From positions 2,876,199 through 2,940,198 of the forward strand of contig NC_052621.1 in NCBI RefSeq assembly GCF_016545825.1: DNA of 64,000 bases, written 5' to 3'. The translations under genes were made by a program, and so were the position numbers. The stretch comes from Eucalyptus grandis (taxonomy: Eukaryota > Streptophyta > Magnoliopsida > Myrtales > Myrtaceae). This document shows positions 1 through 11,965 of this stretch, piece after piece. Under the pieces are notes generated by a model that was not told where the DNA came from, did no database searches, and was given only the letters and a program-made list of their open reading frames with translations. Within the stretch, counting starts at the first letter, position 1; every line of letters begins with the position of its first letter.

Positions 1-2353
1 AGGCGGAGAGAGAGGGAAAAAAAAAAGAAAAAGCAGAGGAAAAAGGAAAAAACAGTCCTTTTTCGCAGGGCCTTTCCGCCAGTGTCCCTGTTGCCCGCAA
101 GCCGGCCTCCACTGTGCCCGCGCCACCCAACGCCAGCGGCCGAGCCGTTGACCACTGTCGCTCCGCCCGCGTCTCCACCAACACAGCTCCAGTATCGCAT
201 TCGACGACCCGGCGTTGCTCGCCCGTTCATTGCCGCCGAGCCCCTTCATGAGCGACGCCCGCGACCCAGCGCCGATGCCCAGCAACACCGCCGGAGCCCG
301 ACACCACCGCGCCTCTGCAACCCGCGACCCTGCCGATTCGAGCCGGCCCGCCGCACCTCCGTTGTCGTTGCGCCTCGACCACCCGAGTACCGGCCCCGAC
401 GCTCGCGCCTCCGCCTCACCAGGACTGCAGCTCGGCCCGTTGGCCTCCGCCGAGCTAGACCCGAGCCGGATCGCAGTCCTTTCCGCCCCGCATTGTTGTT
501 AAGCCCTCCGCCCGCGACGCTTCAGCTAGCCCAGCGCCTCTTCTCCGCCCGACGAAGCCGCCGCCGTGCCAATCCGAGTCTCCCCGAGTGACTCCCCGTT
601 CGCTGCCTATGTGTCCACTTCACCGGTGATCCGCCTCAACCCAAGCCGCACCTCCGCCCGGCGTCTCCGCGGCCCGCACCACCTCGCCGGCGATCCCCTG
701 CTGGACCTCGACCACCGCCTTTCGGTGACCCACCACCAGCCGCGTGTAACAAAAGAAAAAAATCATTTAGGTAATTCTTTTCTTTTTTTATTTACTTTAT
801 TTTATTTTTTTTAATGTTATTCTCACTTATTTACTTTTTTTCTTTAGTAGGATTATTCATAAATATATGATTGACGTTCCAACGTGGAAGTGCCCCTCAA
901 GCTAGAGATTGACAGTCCGATTTTCGCGCCCGAAATCCGACTCGCAATCCCTTATAAAAATCGACAATCCAATCTCAAGCCCGAGATTCGATTCGCAATT
1001 TAATTTAAAGTTGGCCAACCCGATCTCATGCGCGAGATATGGTTTGTCGATTTTTAGATATCAATCTTATCTTGTTTGATTTCATGGCGTTAAGTTGGTT
1101 GAGTCAATCTTATTTTTGTAAAGAAAATCCCAAAAAAAAATGTTGAATTAAGATTAGGTTTGGTTTGGTTATTATCTTTTATATTTAGAATAAGAATTTT
1201 ACTTTAAATCATGGAAAAGAAAACCAAAAGAAAAAGCCCATTCATTTAGGATGTTAGTTTTATCATTATTAGAATTGCATGTTTCATTTTAAATTTAGAT
1301 CATCTTTTTTAGATAAATTGCATTTTAGATTTAGATAATGTCTTAATCCCTAGTCTAAATTAGATAGAATCTTAATCTAGCTAGATCATTTCAAATTTCA
1401 TAAAATTTGTCTTAGGATAAATTAGTTGCAATTTCTAGGATAGATTGCATTTTTAAAATAAAAAATGTCATTTGCATGTCATATAGAATCATTTTAGTGA
1501 TTATTGTTAGGTTCATTTCTAATTAGAAATTGACCGTCATCAGATTAGGTCATTTAATAAATGTCGCGTGACATATAGCTCTCATATTAAATTGCATGTT
1601 GCATGTCATTTTAGTTAAAATAATTTTGTACGTCATTGCATTGCATTGCATGTCATTAGAATTAAGTCATTTTGGTTAATTTAGATTGCATATTTAATAA
1701 TTGCATGCTCATTAAGAAATCACAAAAAAATTTATCCATATAGTTTAGGACATATTGCCATGTCATATCATTTCATATTAGATTAAAAGCATTGCGTTGC
1801 ATATGGACTATATTTTCGTTGAAAAAGAGAAAACAAAAATTGAGTAATTGCTTATTAATTAGAAACCATATCTAGGGTTGTTGATGTGGATTTTAATTTA
1901 ACATTGCATATACTTTCGTTGTATGAGGTAAGTCATGCAATTTATTTACTGCTTGCTTTGGTGTTAAATTGGTGATTTGCGCACCTGCATGAACACCTTA
2001 CATGTTAGGGAAATAGATTTAAAATCAATCCAAATTGCTTACTAAACATTTTTCAAAATAAAAAGAAATGTACCGAAAGGGTGTTTGAGAAATCTAACGT
2101 AACCAAGTCCCCGTACCCTTAGTCTCTGGTTCGTAGGAGTAAAGTAAATCTCACGTTACTTTACTAGGATTTCTAATCGACCCACCAAAAATAGATTAGT
2201 GGCAACTCCTAGTTAAAATTCAATTGTATGTTAACAATTCAAACCTAAGTCGTGAATTGGTATGGGCTTGGGAGAGCCCGAGTTAAGTCTAGGCTTAACA
2301 ATCCATTAGCCAAACCCTAGGTAATTTATCCCGAAAAAAAATTGGTCGCGACA
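1..2353 (+). mobile_element. Long LTR of a gypsy-type element, copy 1 (5' end outside window)
   Basis: The last 290 bases (from about 2068) match the 3' ends of the copies ending at 7166, 15709 and 20867: each carries a 'ccgaaaggg...gtaaccaagtcc' stretch, a 'gtcgcgaattggtat' stretch and the terminal GGTCGCGACA. The first 750 bases are a purine-rich leader and a GC-rich block like 18660-19570 in copy 4. The block around 900-1010 is repeated almost word for word at 5800-5910 in copy 2. The frames open across 82-814 are GC-rich shadow frames, not genes. No internal gag-pol follows the LTR end, so this is either a solo LTR or a remnant. Assignment to a Tat-like gypsy lineage is inference from LTR length and end sequence. 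Confidence 0.8.
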
Positions 2354-4035
2354 ACAACTTAGTAGAGAACAATATACCTTATCAGCTTAGATTGAGCATT
2401 GTCAGTATATTATATCAGCCTAAGGGCAATATGGCAACTTAGCAGGAAGCAGTATACCTGATCATCTCGGAAGCGAGCTATACTATTTATTTATCAGCTT
2501 AGCAGTGAACAATCCTGATATTAATGGACTTATAGATAGTATGAGATGAACCAATCAAGAAAGGGGTCGAGATGACATGTAATCGACTAAGTTGATTGAT
2601 CGATAATTTGATCTGATTGATATGATATGATCATGTATATTTGATATATATACTGACTTGCAGGAAGAAACTGAGGCCAAGGTAAGTCCTCTGACTCGTG
2701 TTGTGCTTCGGCAGCCTCTAAAGTGTATTAGCTTCCTAATCGGGTCTTAGGGGGTAGAACTTGCTAAGACATAGTCTCATCCCAGTTGTGGGACAATATT
2801 TCAAGCCCCTAGATGCAGTAGACCTGGATTTTGAAAATCTCGGAAGTCCGGTGCAATCTGTTGAAAGCTCCAATTAGAGTGTGGAGGATGAGGAGGAGGA
2901 GGACGAGGACCCGTAGTTTGTGGAACCCCCATCCTTGCTTGCAGACCTTGTTCTTGAACTTGTTTAAGTTGAATCTGACTTAGTAGTCCGCCTCATATAT
3001 ATGTGCACTGGTTTGCAATATATATAAGTGTGGTTGTTTTTGAAAGTTCGAAATTTAATCTTACTTTCCTATCACATTGCTTTATTGTCTGGGGATTTTA
3101 TATGCTTCCGCATGCATATTAAAAAGAAAGGGTTAGCAATACGTTCTAGGACGTCGCTATTTAATTGACCAAGGCGAGGGATGGGTGCGTGCCCGAGGAT
3201 CAAGGCATGACAAGCTGTCCTACGACATACTAATAGGGCACATCCGTCGATCCTCCTGACTCCACCTTCACAGACTCCAGGGCTTTGGTCCTCCACGACC
3301 ACCTTCTAAGGACCTAAAAATGGTTATACAATAACCAGTGAGACAATGTTTCAGTAAGTCCACACTCTAAACCCCGATTAGGAGGGTAATACGCCCAAAG
3401 GCACCTTAACCACACAATCACGCATTTGGCATAGAGGACTTACCTCACCTCAAATCCACCGTGCAGGTTAGTACAATTTATATCACAGACAGCCATACAA
3501 ATATGAGCAACATTTAAGCTCCAACAATAGGAATGCCACACTCAATCAACTATGTGTTCCTAGTTTTACTCTCGGCATATAGTACATCCTACTTTTTATT
3601 CAGCGATCCTTTGACATTGTCAGGCATTGTCTTACTCCATTAAGCACGGTATCGTCGCTACGTCGACGGCATTCCATAAAGGAGCAACGATCTAGAATCT
3701 ACTACGACCGGTATCCATTGGTAGAGCATCTCATATAAAGGTAAAGTCCAACTTAATAGCTTGGGACGAGTTCTTCTAACCAACACACGATCACTCAAAC
3801 ATGGCCTAGGGCACCATGCATTGCACTCGAATATCTCTATTAAAATGGTGAACCTTGCCTATTTTCTTCATATTAGAAATACCCATGAAAATCGTCATGT
3901 GTGGGTACACGGTCAATTCACCCCAGAAGATTGATATCATTTCTATCCAAAATCCCACTAGTTCATATGGTATATAAAACCATTTCAGTGTTTAAAACTC
4001 GACACCCAGAATTTTCTGGATAAATTGCAAAATAC
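2354..4035. other. Degenerate retroelement-derived DNA, no gene
   Basis: There is no open coding frame of note. The texture (direct repeats of 'cagcttagcagtgaacaat'-like phrases at 2375-2510, and an acidic-codon run near 2880) is that of decayed LTR-retrotransposon DNA. The stretch ending at 4035 resumes at 7172 beyond the inserted solo LTR, so it is the older host sequence of that insertion. I cannot assign a family. Confidence 0.5.
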
Positions 4036-4413
4036 ACAAATGTTGACACCTCAATTTTGGCGACCCGTTTAATCATTTATCGCATTAAAAAATTAGGGTT
4101 TAATTTTATCCCTAAAAAAAATTAATTAATTGCATAACATGTAGTTTTAGGAACATTTATTTTTAATTTGCATTTACGGTGAACCGGTGACAAATAGGTT
4201 CAATTAATGGTTCAGAACTTTAATTTGATAAGTTGGGCTAAGCCCACAAGAGTAAATCAGCCCAAGTACGTATCTTCGGGGAGATTTTACAAATTTATCT
4301 AATAAATACTGTGTTCCGAAAAGAAAATATTGCGTTTGGAAAAGCAAATATTGCATTTGAAAAAAAAAATCGTGGATATCAATTTGGAAAAATTAAAACT
4401 CTAATCAATGGCC

Positions 4414-4421
4414 TATAAATA
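4414..4421 (+). promoter_or_regulatory. TATA box of LTR copy 2
   Basis: TATAAATA sits about 370 bases into the LTR and immediately upstream of the tandem array. Equivalent TATAAAA boxes occur about 320 bases into copies 3 (11958) and 4 (18575), so the position is conserved in the family. Confidence 0.6.
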
Positions 4422-4425
4422 GGTT

Positions 4426-5060
4426 AAAGCACCTAGGGTTTTAGGGAGGGCCACATATTGATACATACGGCCACACGAGGTGGGGCAATTAGATCATCAC
4501 GAAAAAAAAAAAAAAAAAACCAACAATGCATAGACCACACACGTGAAAAGAGAGGAGATATTCACGAAGAAAAGAGTGGAAGTGGTGGCTGTGATTTAAA
4601 AAGTCAAGTGAAGACAAGGGTTTTAGGGAGGGTCAAGTGATTTTAAAGCACCTAGGGTTTTAGGGAGGGCCACATATTGATACATACGGCCACACAAGGT
4701 GGGGCAATTAGATCCTCACGAAAAAAAAAAAAACCAACAATGCATAGACCACACACGTGAAAAGAGAGGAGATATTCACGAAGAAAAGAGTGGAAGTGGT
4801 GGCTGTGATTTTAAAAAGTCAAGTGAAGACAAGGGTTTTAGGGAGGGTCAAGTGATTTTAAAGCACCTAGGGTTTTAGGGAGGGCCACATATTGATACAT
4901 ACGGCCACACAAGGTGGGGCAATTAGATCCTCACGAAAAAAAAAAAAAAAAAAAAAAACCAACAATGCATAGACCACACACGTGAAAAGAGAGGAGATAT
5001 TCACGAAGAAAAGAGTGGAAGTGGTGGCTGTGATTTTAAAAAGTCAAGTGAAGACAAGGG
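4426..5060 (+). repeat. Tandem repeat, about 2.9 copies of a 215-219 bp unit
   Basis: The phrase 'aaagcacctagggttttagg' begins at 4426, 4645 and 4860. The three units are nearly identical apart from the length of an internal poly(A) tract (about 18, 12 and 22 A). The third unit breaks off at about 5060. The array lies just downstream of the LTR TATA box, hence in the predicted 5' transcribed region. Confidence 0.95.
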
Positions 5061-7171
5061 CGTAAGTCCAAAGAAGCACCAAGAGGAAAAGCCTCGCCAC
5101 TCATAGAAAGCCGATTCTCACCGCTCCCTTTCGCCAATCACAGCGGTCCAGCGAGCTCTGGGTCAAATCAAGTTAATATGCGCACTGGTGAAGCTACGAA
5201 GCACCTTGATACTTGTCCCGACGCCTCTTGCTTCTGAGGTGACGCTAGCCCGAGTTATTCCATATCCAGAAACCAAGCCGTGACCAGCGTCTAGCCGAGA
5301 CCTCAAATAGCCATAAAGGAGCCCTCCTGTCGAGCTAGCCATCATCGAGAATCTCTTACCATAAGACTATTGATCCCGACATCGCCTGCTTGAAGTTGCT
5401 GCCATTGCTGCTTACGTCCGCACCTGCCTCGCTTTAAATCGCGGAATTCCAACCTGGTCGAATATGTGTTGCGGCACTTCCCTTCTATTTCGCAGATTTC
5501 TGAAGCGGACCCAAAGCTTCCTTGTTGATCATGCTTGCGGAGCAACGTCGTGAACAGCCACCATGAGCCATCGTCGGTCATTCCTCATTGTGATTCTCGT
5601 GATCTACTGTCCGTCCAAATTCAGAAAAAATATCCGAGCGATATCGCAAATTAGGTAAGAATCTTGATTAATTCAGTTTCATATATCCTATGCCTAATTC
5701 ATGGATTGCGACCATGTTTGAATGTTCAGTTGATATTATCATGTCCAAAAGAAATCTTTTGCATTCCCATTAATTAGGAAATTTTCCTAATTTCATAACA
5801 TTGACAGTCCGATTTTCGCGCCCGAAATCCGACTCGCAATCCCTTTCAAAAATCGACAATCCGATCTCACGCCCGAGATTCAATTCGCGATTTAATTTTA
5901 AAATTGATCAACTCGATCTCATGCGCGAGATATGGTTCGTCAATTTTTGGATATCAATCTTATCTTGCTTGATTTGCTTGTTTGAGTCAATTTTATTTTT
6001 TCAAAAGAAAAAATCCAAAAAAAAAATTGAATTAGGATTAGGTTCGTTTTAGAATATTCATAGTCTTAGGGTTATCTTGCATGTTTAGAATTGCAATCTT
6101 GTTTCGAATTTTTAAATAAACAAATCCAAAAAATGCGTTCATTTAGGATGTTAGTTTTCTTTAATTTAAATGACACGTTTAATTATTTGTCAATTTTAAA
6201 TTGCGAATTTTACAAAGAAAAGTACAAAAAAATCATCATGCATGTATCATGTAGAATTAGGGCATCCTTGGCACGCCATTGCATAATAGGTCGATTGCAT
6301 ATTTAAATTTTATTTAGATAGATCCTTTTAGATAGATTGCATTTTAGGTTAGAGATTACTTGGTTAAGATAAGATTCTAGTTTAAATTAGGATTTGGCTT
6401 AACCTAATTCCTAATACAAATTGAACAGAATCTTAATTTAGTTAGATAATCTTTGCATTTTTCTAATTTCGAATTTCATGGAAAATACAAAAAAAAAATT
6501 GCCTTAGAATTAATCAATTTCATTCTTTAGGATAGACTGCATTTTATTTATTTCATATAGTTTAGATCATATTGCCATACCATATCATTCCATGTTAAAT
6601 TGGTTGCATTGCATAGAGCATGATTCTCATTAAATAAATGAAAATAAAAAATTGAGTGATTGCATGTTAATTAGAAATCATATCTAAGACTGTTGATGTG
6701 AATTATGATATAACAACGCAGATGCTTTTGTTGTTATGAGGTAAGTCCTACAATTTATTTATTGTTTTACTTGAGTGTTAAACTAGTGGTTTGCACACCC
6801 GCATGATCGACTTACATATTAGGGAAATAGATTTAAAATCAATTTAAGCTGCCTTCAAAAGCACTTTTGAAAATAAAAGAGAAAGGTACCGAATGGGAGT
6901 TAGAAAAATCTAGCGTAACCAAGTCCCCGAACTCATAAATCTCCAGTTCGTAGGAGTAAAGTAAATCTTTCGTTATTTTACTTGGGTTTCTAATTGACCC
7001 ACCAAAAATAGATTAGTAGTGACTCCTAAATAAAATCAATTACATGTTAAGAACTTGAACCTAAGTCGCGAATTGGTATAGGCTTGGGAGAGAGCCGAGT
7101 TAAGTCTAGGCTTAACAATCCATTAGCCAAACCTTAAGTGATTTACCCGAAAATTTGGTCGCGACAACAAA

Positions 7172-9235
7172 TTTTGGAATAATTGACCCAATTTCTAATA
7201 AGTACTCAATTTTCACAATCTACTGCTTAATTGCAGAAATTAATCACATCATTACAATCAGCACGAAATTCTGATCACCGGTTATATCGGCCTAATTTAC
7301 ATAAAAATATTTAATAATTAAATAATTACTGCAATTAATTAAATAAATCAATTGAAATTCTAAAAATACTAACCTAGGCCAAAATCACTAAATTAAGTAC
7401 CGATATGAACCCAGAAAATTCCTGAACCCTTTTAGATAAGTAATGCAATTTATCTAGGCCTCACTTAATCTAGTCTAACCACCTAACATGCATAATTGAA
7501 TAATCAAATCTCTAATTTAATCTAACTAACCACCTAATTTCTAATTAAATTAAACTAAACACCCCTTAGACGTCATTAGCCTACTAAGAAGAGTTTAGTG
7601 CATAAACTCACCGGTTTATTGTGGAAACCGGTTCACTGTGACGACGGCGCGACGGTGGCCGAAATCCGAATTTTCAGTGGCGTCAACAAACTTGGACCGG
7701 GCCTAAAACGGGCCCAACAAATCTCAGCCCAACCTGAGATTTGCTTTTGAATTGGACTGAACTTGAAGTGGGCTGACTTCGCAGGCTTGGGCTGTTGAAT
7801 TGGGCTTGGCTTCACTGATCTCTTGGGCTTCAAATTGCTGGGCTTGAAGACTTCAACTGGGCCGAGAACAGGCTGGCTTCATGGATGTTGAAGACGCTCG
7901 GCTTATGGACGCTGAAGACGGGCTGCTGAACGAAACGAGCGGGCTGAAGAAAAGACCGCATGGGCTACTGCGTGGATGGAGTCGCGCACGAAGGAGACGC
8001 GGCCACGAATCTGCTTCGGTGGAGCAAAACCGAAGGTGGTGGTCTTCGGTCAATCCTCGGTGCTGGTTTGTTGACCAGCAGGGGACAGCAAGTAGTGGAG
8101 AGATGGGGCGGATGATAGATGATGAAGATGAGGGATGATGATGATGATGTGGGCGCGGCGAGAAAAAGAACATGAAAGGGTGAAGCTGCAGAATTCGAGT
8201 GGGACAGCGTGATCTTCTATGGGGGCTTCACGGCGTTGGGTTGACCGAGCTTGGAGGAGACTCAGACGCGTGGGGGCTTGGACGGCAGCTTCGCAGGGGA
8301 AAACAGAAAGAAAGAAAAAGCAAAGCAGAAAATGGAGACAGAAGGGTTAGAGAGAAAGACGGTGGTGTGCGAAAATGGAGAGTAGATGAGGGAGAGACGT
8401 GTGAGATTGGAAAGAAGAGGAACAAAAGTCAATAAACCTTAAGTCCTTCCATTAATTTCACGTTTTCCCAATACTTTCTATCCAAGTGAAAATCTAAATT
8501 GAAGCCCTTGCATAATTTCGAATTTCTCAATTTTAGGATCAATTTTTTCACTTAATTTCCCAAATTGAGGTCCAAATTCAGTGAAGAAAAATCCCGAACA
8601 ATTCCCCATAAGTCCCCAACACTCAAAGGCTCGACTTGGAAGTCCAAATTTCCTTTAATTTGACCTATCCGAATTTTCATTAATTTTCCGCAACGTCCGA
8701 AATGGTTTTCCATAAAAATTCCGCAATCTCTGAAAAAATCTTCGGAGGATCGATGTTCCTAAAATAGATTATGACACTATAGAACTTTTAATTTCTGAAA
8801 TCGGGTTCAAATTCACGATTAATTTCACGCTGGCGTGCTTTTAGCATAACCTAGTCTACCAGGTAACTTTTAGGAATTTTTGGTGCAATTGGCCAGTGAT
8901 CAATTTATCTCGAGTCACAATGTACATTTCCGACACATTGGCGACTCTCGATTGTCATGAAAATCTCAAGGTTTCAATTACAGACACAGGGTACCCAAAA
9001 TGACAAAAAAATCAATTTAGTGTCAATCGATGAAAATTTTGCAATCAAGTGGAATCACTCATATTTTGATCACGTATCTCAATCGAATCGACATATTTCT
9101 GATCTCTAATCGATTTTAACAGTGTCATAATGACCCTTGCAAATCAATATGGTCGAGCAGTCGATTTCTATTCAAATTTTCAAGTCTATTGCATTTAGAT
9201 TCTTAAATTGCTTCTCCAGATAGTCCAGTTATTTC
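7172..9235. other. Degenerate repeat DNA hosting solo LTR copy 2
   Basis: This continues the sequence interrupted at 4035. It has an AT-rich first part, a moderately GC-rich part at 7620-8420 with short overlapping frames on both strands but no recognisable protein, and an AT-rich tail. The wording resembles decayed minus-strand LTR sequence, but I could not find a matching partner LTR in the window. Confidence 0.4.
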
Positions 9236-9484
9236 GTGAGTAATCAACTTAGAGAATTGCACTTTTGGCGCGTCGATGAAAAGCCTGATTTATTTCATCG
9301 AAAAAAATTTCTAAAAATTTGTACTTCAATTTCTCTGTCAATAGGAGAAATGATAACAATAAAATCAACAATAAAAATAATTGAAAATAAATGCTTTAAT
9401 AGACATCATAAAAGCATTATCAATTTGCATAGGACTATAATATTTAGAAATACAAATTATATATCTCCCACTAACAAAAGAAAT

Positions 9485-9640
9485 CAAAAGAATCTAAGAC
9501 ACACATATTATTTACATGTTCTTTGAATAAAATAGGTCGTAAGCCTTTTGATGAAAGATCAGCCAACACGAACTTAGTTCTGATATTCTCAATCACAATG
9601 TCTCCATTTTCTATCAAGTCTTTAACAGTATAATATTTTA
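9485..9640 (-). pseudogene. 3' end of a copia pol gene (RNase H tail), remnant
   Basis: The minus strand reads in one frame through KYYTVKDLIENGDIVIENI and RTKFVLADLSSKGL and on through PILFKEHV. This is the usual end of Ty1-copia RNase H (the 'VADPLTKGL' region). No upstream RNase H, reverse transcriptase or integrase codons adjoin it in the window, so it is an isolated remnant. Confidence 0.7.
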
Positions 9641-11141
9641 TCCAATTAACATTTCAACCGTGGCATTATCGTTATTTACAGAAAAAGTAACTATTTGTCA
9701 AACATAATACAATAAGATCAATTATGAGCAATAAGCAATTCAATAAAAATAATTAGTACATTATAAACTCCCATTTGGACAGAGTGTACAATGCACTATT
9801 ATTTTCCGCAGCATGAAGTTTATAAAACAACAATAAGGAGAATCATATATAATTGTCAAGAATCCATCCCCTTTAGGTAAACAAATCATTTAAATCATAC
9901 ATCTCCGTAATATCAATATAGAGGGGAATTACATATAATTTTCAAAATATTTATCTACCTAAATTTATCTCCTTTAGGTAGATAAATATTTTTCAATTAT
10001 ACATCCTCATCTTTTAAATTTGAGAATTAATCTTCATGCTATTTCCAAATTAACATACACAATAACCCCCTTTGGACGAGTAATTGTATACTAATTTTTA
10101 TCAATAAGGAACTCCAAAAATTTATGCCCAAAATTCATCAAATACTATAAACAACTTTACAACATGTGATTTCCAAGATCATATTGCAATTTATCAAATA
10201 ACAATTTTTGCCACAAATTTTTTATATTTTTTTTAGTATTTTATTATTTTAATATTTCAGACCCACCCACGGGCCTTGAGCCGCGAGCAGCCCGGATCAA
10301 ACCGCAAGCCCCAACCTTCACATGGCCCACGAATTGGGCTATTTTATTTTTATTTTTATGGCCCATAATCCAATTTGTTCCCATTTTTGGTTTTGGGCTC
10401 ACGCCCATGAACCAAGAAAAGAAAGATCCTGGGCGTGAGCCCAGACTGATATTAAAAACATGGTTCTGGGCATTAAAAAAAAAGGAAGGATGGGCTTACG
10501 CCCATCCATTGCCCCAGCCTCGCTGGAGGTCTTCTTCAACCTCAAGCCGAGTCATGAATTTGCTGCAAACTGGGTCGCACGACCTGGTTTTGACCCGAAG
10601 CTCCAAAAACACAAATTAACATGATTTTTGATGAAATTTTTTCATAGGTCTTGCATATAACATCAATATAATTAACTAAATTGACTAAATTGAATTAAAC
10701 GAAAAACAAAATGAGTAAATCGTCCATATACAAGCTTCAAAGTTTCATATTCAAACCTCTCATGGCCGAATTTCGAATTTCTTAAATTTAAGCCCTAAAA
10801 ACTTACTTTAATACAACAAAAGAATGCTAAAACATATATATAACAATACCCATGCAACAATTTACAACAAACATCAATCAATTGCAAATAATTTGAAAAT
10901 TCTAGGACTTTTTCATGTATAAACCCTACAATTTCAAATTTGAAATTCTCCCACAATTCTTAACGAAATTGTACAAATTATATATGGTTGGAAAGATCTC
11001 AACATGTAAAACAAAAGCCATATTGTTTCAGGATCAATCAAGCAAAAATCCACACACAAAAATAATGCCCATATTTGGCTCAAATAGGAAAATTTCGAAT
11101 TTTTCCATATAAAAAAAATGGGTTCTACAATCATATATGAT
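9641..11141. other. AT-rich copia-associated DNA without gene
   Basis: This lies between the RNase H remnant and a minus-strand primer-binding site. It has no credible coding frame. It includes a GC-richer patch at 10260-10600 with a perfect 14-bp inverted repeat. It is probably the internal region of a deleted or non-autonomous minus-strand copia element. Confidence 0.4.
10394..10443. repeat. Perfect 14-bp inverted repeat, 22-nt loop
   Basis: TGGGCTCACGCCCA at 10394-10407 is matched by its reverse complement TGGGCGTGAGCCCA at 10430-10443. A third imperfect copy ('gggcttacgcccat') lies at 10491-10504. It could form a stable hairpin in RNA. Confidence 0.9.
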
Positions 11142-11155
11142 TTGCTCTGATACCA
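11142..11155 (-). other. Primer-binding site (tRNA-Met type), minus strand
   Basis: The + strand reads 'ttgctctgatacca'. Its complement TGGTATCAGAGC is the standard plant copia primer-binding site. It abuts the LTR that begins at 11158, giving the orientation of the element (internal region toward lower coordinates). Confidence 0.85.
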
Positions 11156-11157
11156 TA

Positions 11158-11621
11158 TGTAGAAAATTATTCACATAAACAACTAATCAATCAAGAAGAA
11201 TCAAATCCATATATGATTGTAAAATACCGAGATCAATAAACTCAGCGGAATTAAAGCGTGTCTGTTTGAGTCTTTACTTCATTTGAAGAAAAATAGATCT
11301 CTAATAATATAAGATATATTGGAAGGCTAGATCTTCATCTCTATAACATATTTCAGTATAGCAGCTTTCAATGGGATTCAAGCAACTGATAGGTATAACC
11401 TACCATTTTATAAACTAGAGAGGAGATCTAACAAACCATAATTAATAGTATGTCAACTAAGCCCCTCAATTGCCTACACTTTGCTGCTCAACTAATCCTG
11501 TTATTAATAGATGCCAATACCCAATTCAATAAGATCACTCTAGAGTTTAATAAATAATCGATTATTTAAAATAGAAAATTAATTAATTAATGTAAGCTCA
11601 TATTATAAAAAACTTCCAACA
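11158..11621 (-). mobile_element. 5' LTR of a minus-strand copia element (464 bp)
   Basis: On the + strand it begins TGTAGAAAA and ends CTTCCAACA; read on the minus strand it is TGTTGGAAG...TTTTCTACA, with TG/CA ends, directly followed by the primer-binding site. I found no second matching LTR in the window, so the element is incomplete or deleted. Confidence 0.7.
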
Positions 11622-11957
11622 TCATGTTCACCAATGTTAACTCCTAATTTTGGCAAATCTAGGAAAATAAGGAAAATAAAATTTGCATTGGAACAAATAA
11701 AAGGAAAAAATGAAAAAATTGGGGAAATTGATTTGATTGATTATGCATGGAAATTTGAAATTCGATGAGCATTTGGATTTTGTTAAATGCATAAGCAATT
11801 TAAAAATCAAGTGAATAAGGGCAAGAATTTTGCAAAATGGAAGAAATACGAAGCGGGATCGGCGATTGCAAAATCGCTCTAATTTACAGATTTGATTTAA
11901 TGTAGCAAGAGATGGAAATTTGGAAAATGCCATAAAAATACAGCCGTTTGGAACCAC

Positions 11958-11965
11958 TATAAAAG
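11958..11965 (+). promoter_or_regulatory. TATA box of LTR copy 3
   Basis: TATAAAAG lies 323 bases into the LTR. The flanking 'ccgtttggaaccactataaaa' is shared with copy 4 ('ccgtctggaatcactataaa'). Confidence 0.6.

Larger units (their letters stand above)
4041..7166 (+). mobile_element. Solo LTR, copy 2 (3126 bp) with 5-bp target duplication ACAAA
   Basis: The element starts TGTTGACACC and ends GGTCGCGACA. It is flanked by ACAAA at 4036-4040 and at 7167-7171. No internal domain remains, so it is a solo LTR left by unequal recombination between the two LTRs of a full element. A TATA box lies at 4414, a threefold tandem repeat at 4426-5060, and the family-specific 3' end occupies 6880-7166. Short open frames at 5163-5581 and 5801-6306 show no protein signature and are treated as chance. 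Confidence 0.92.

Noticed and set aside
82..814. 169- and 95-codon plus frames at the left end
   Set aside because: The GC-rich LTR leader has a counterpart in copy 4 where the reading frames are not conserved.
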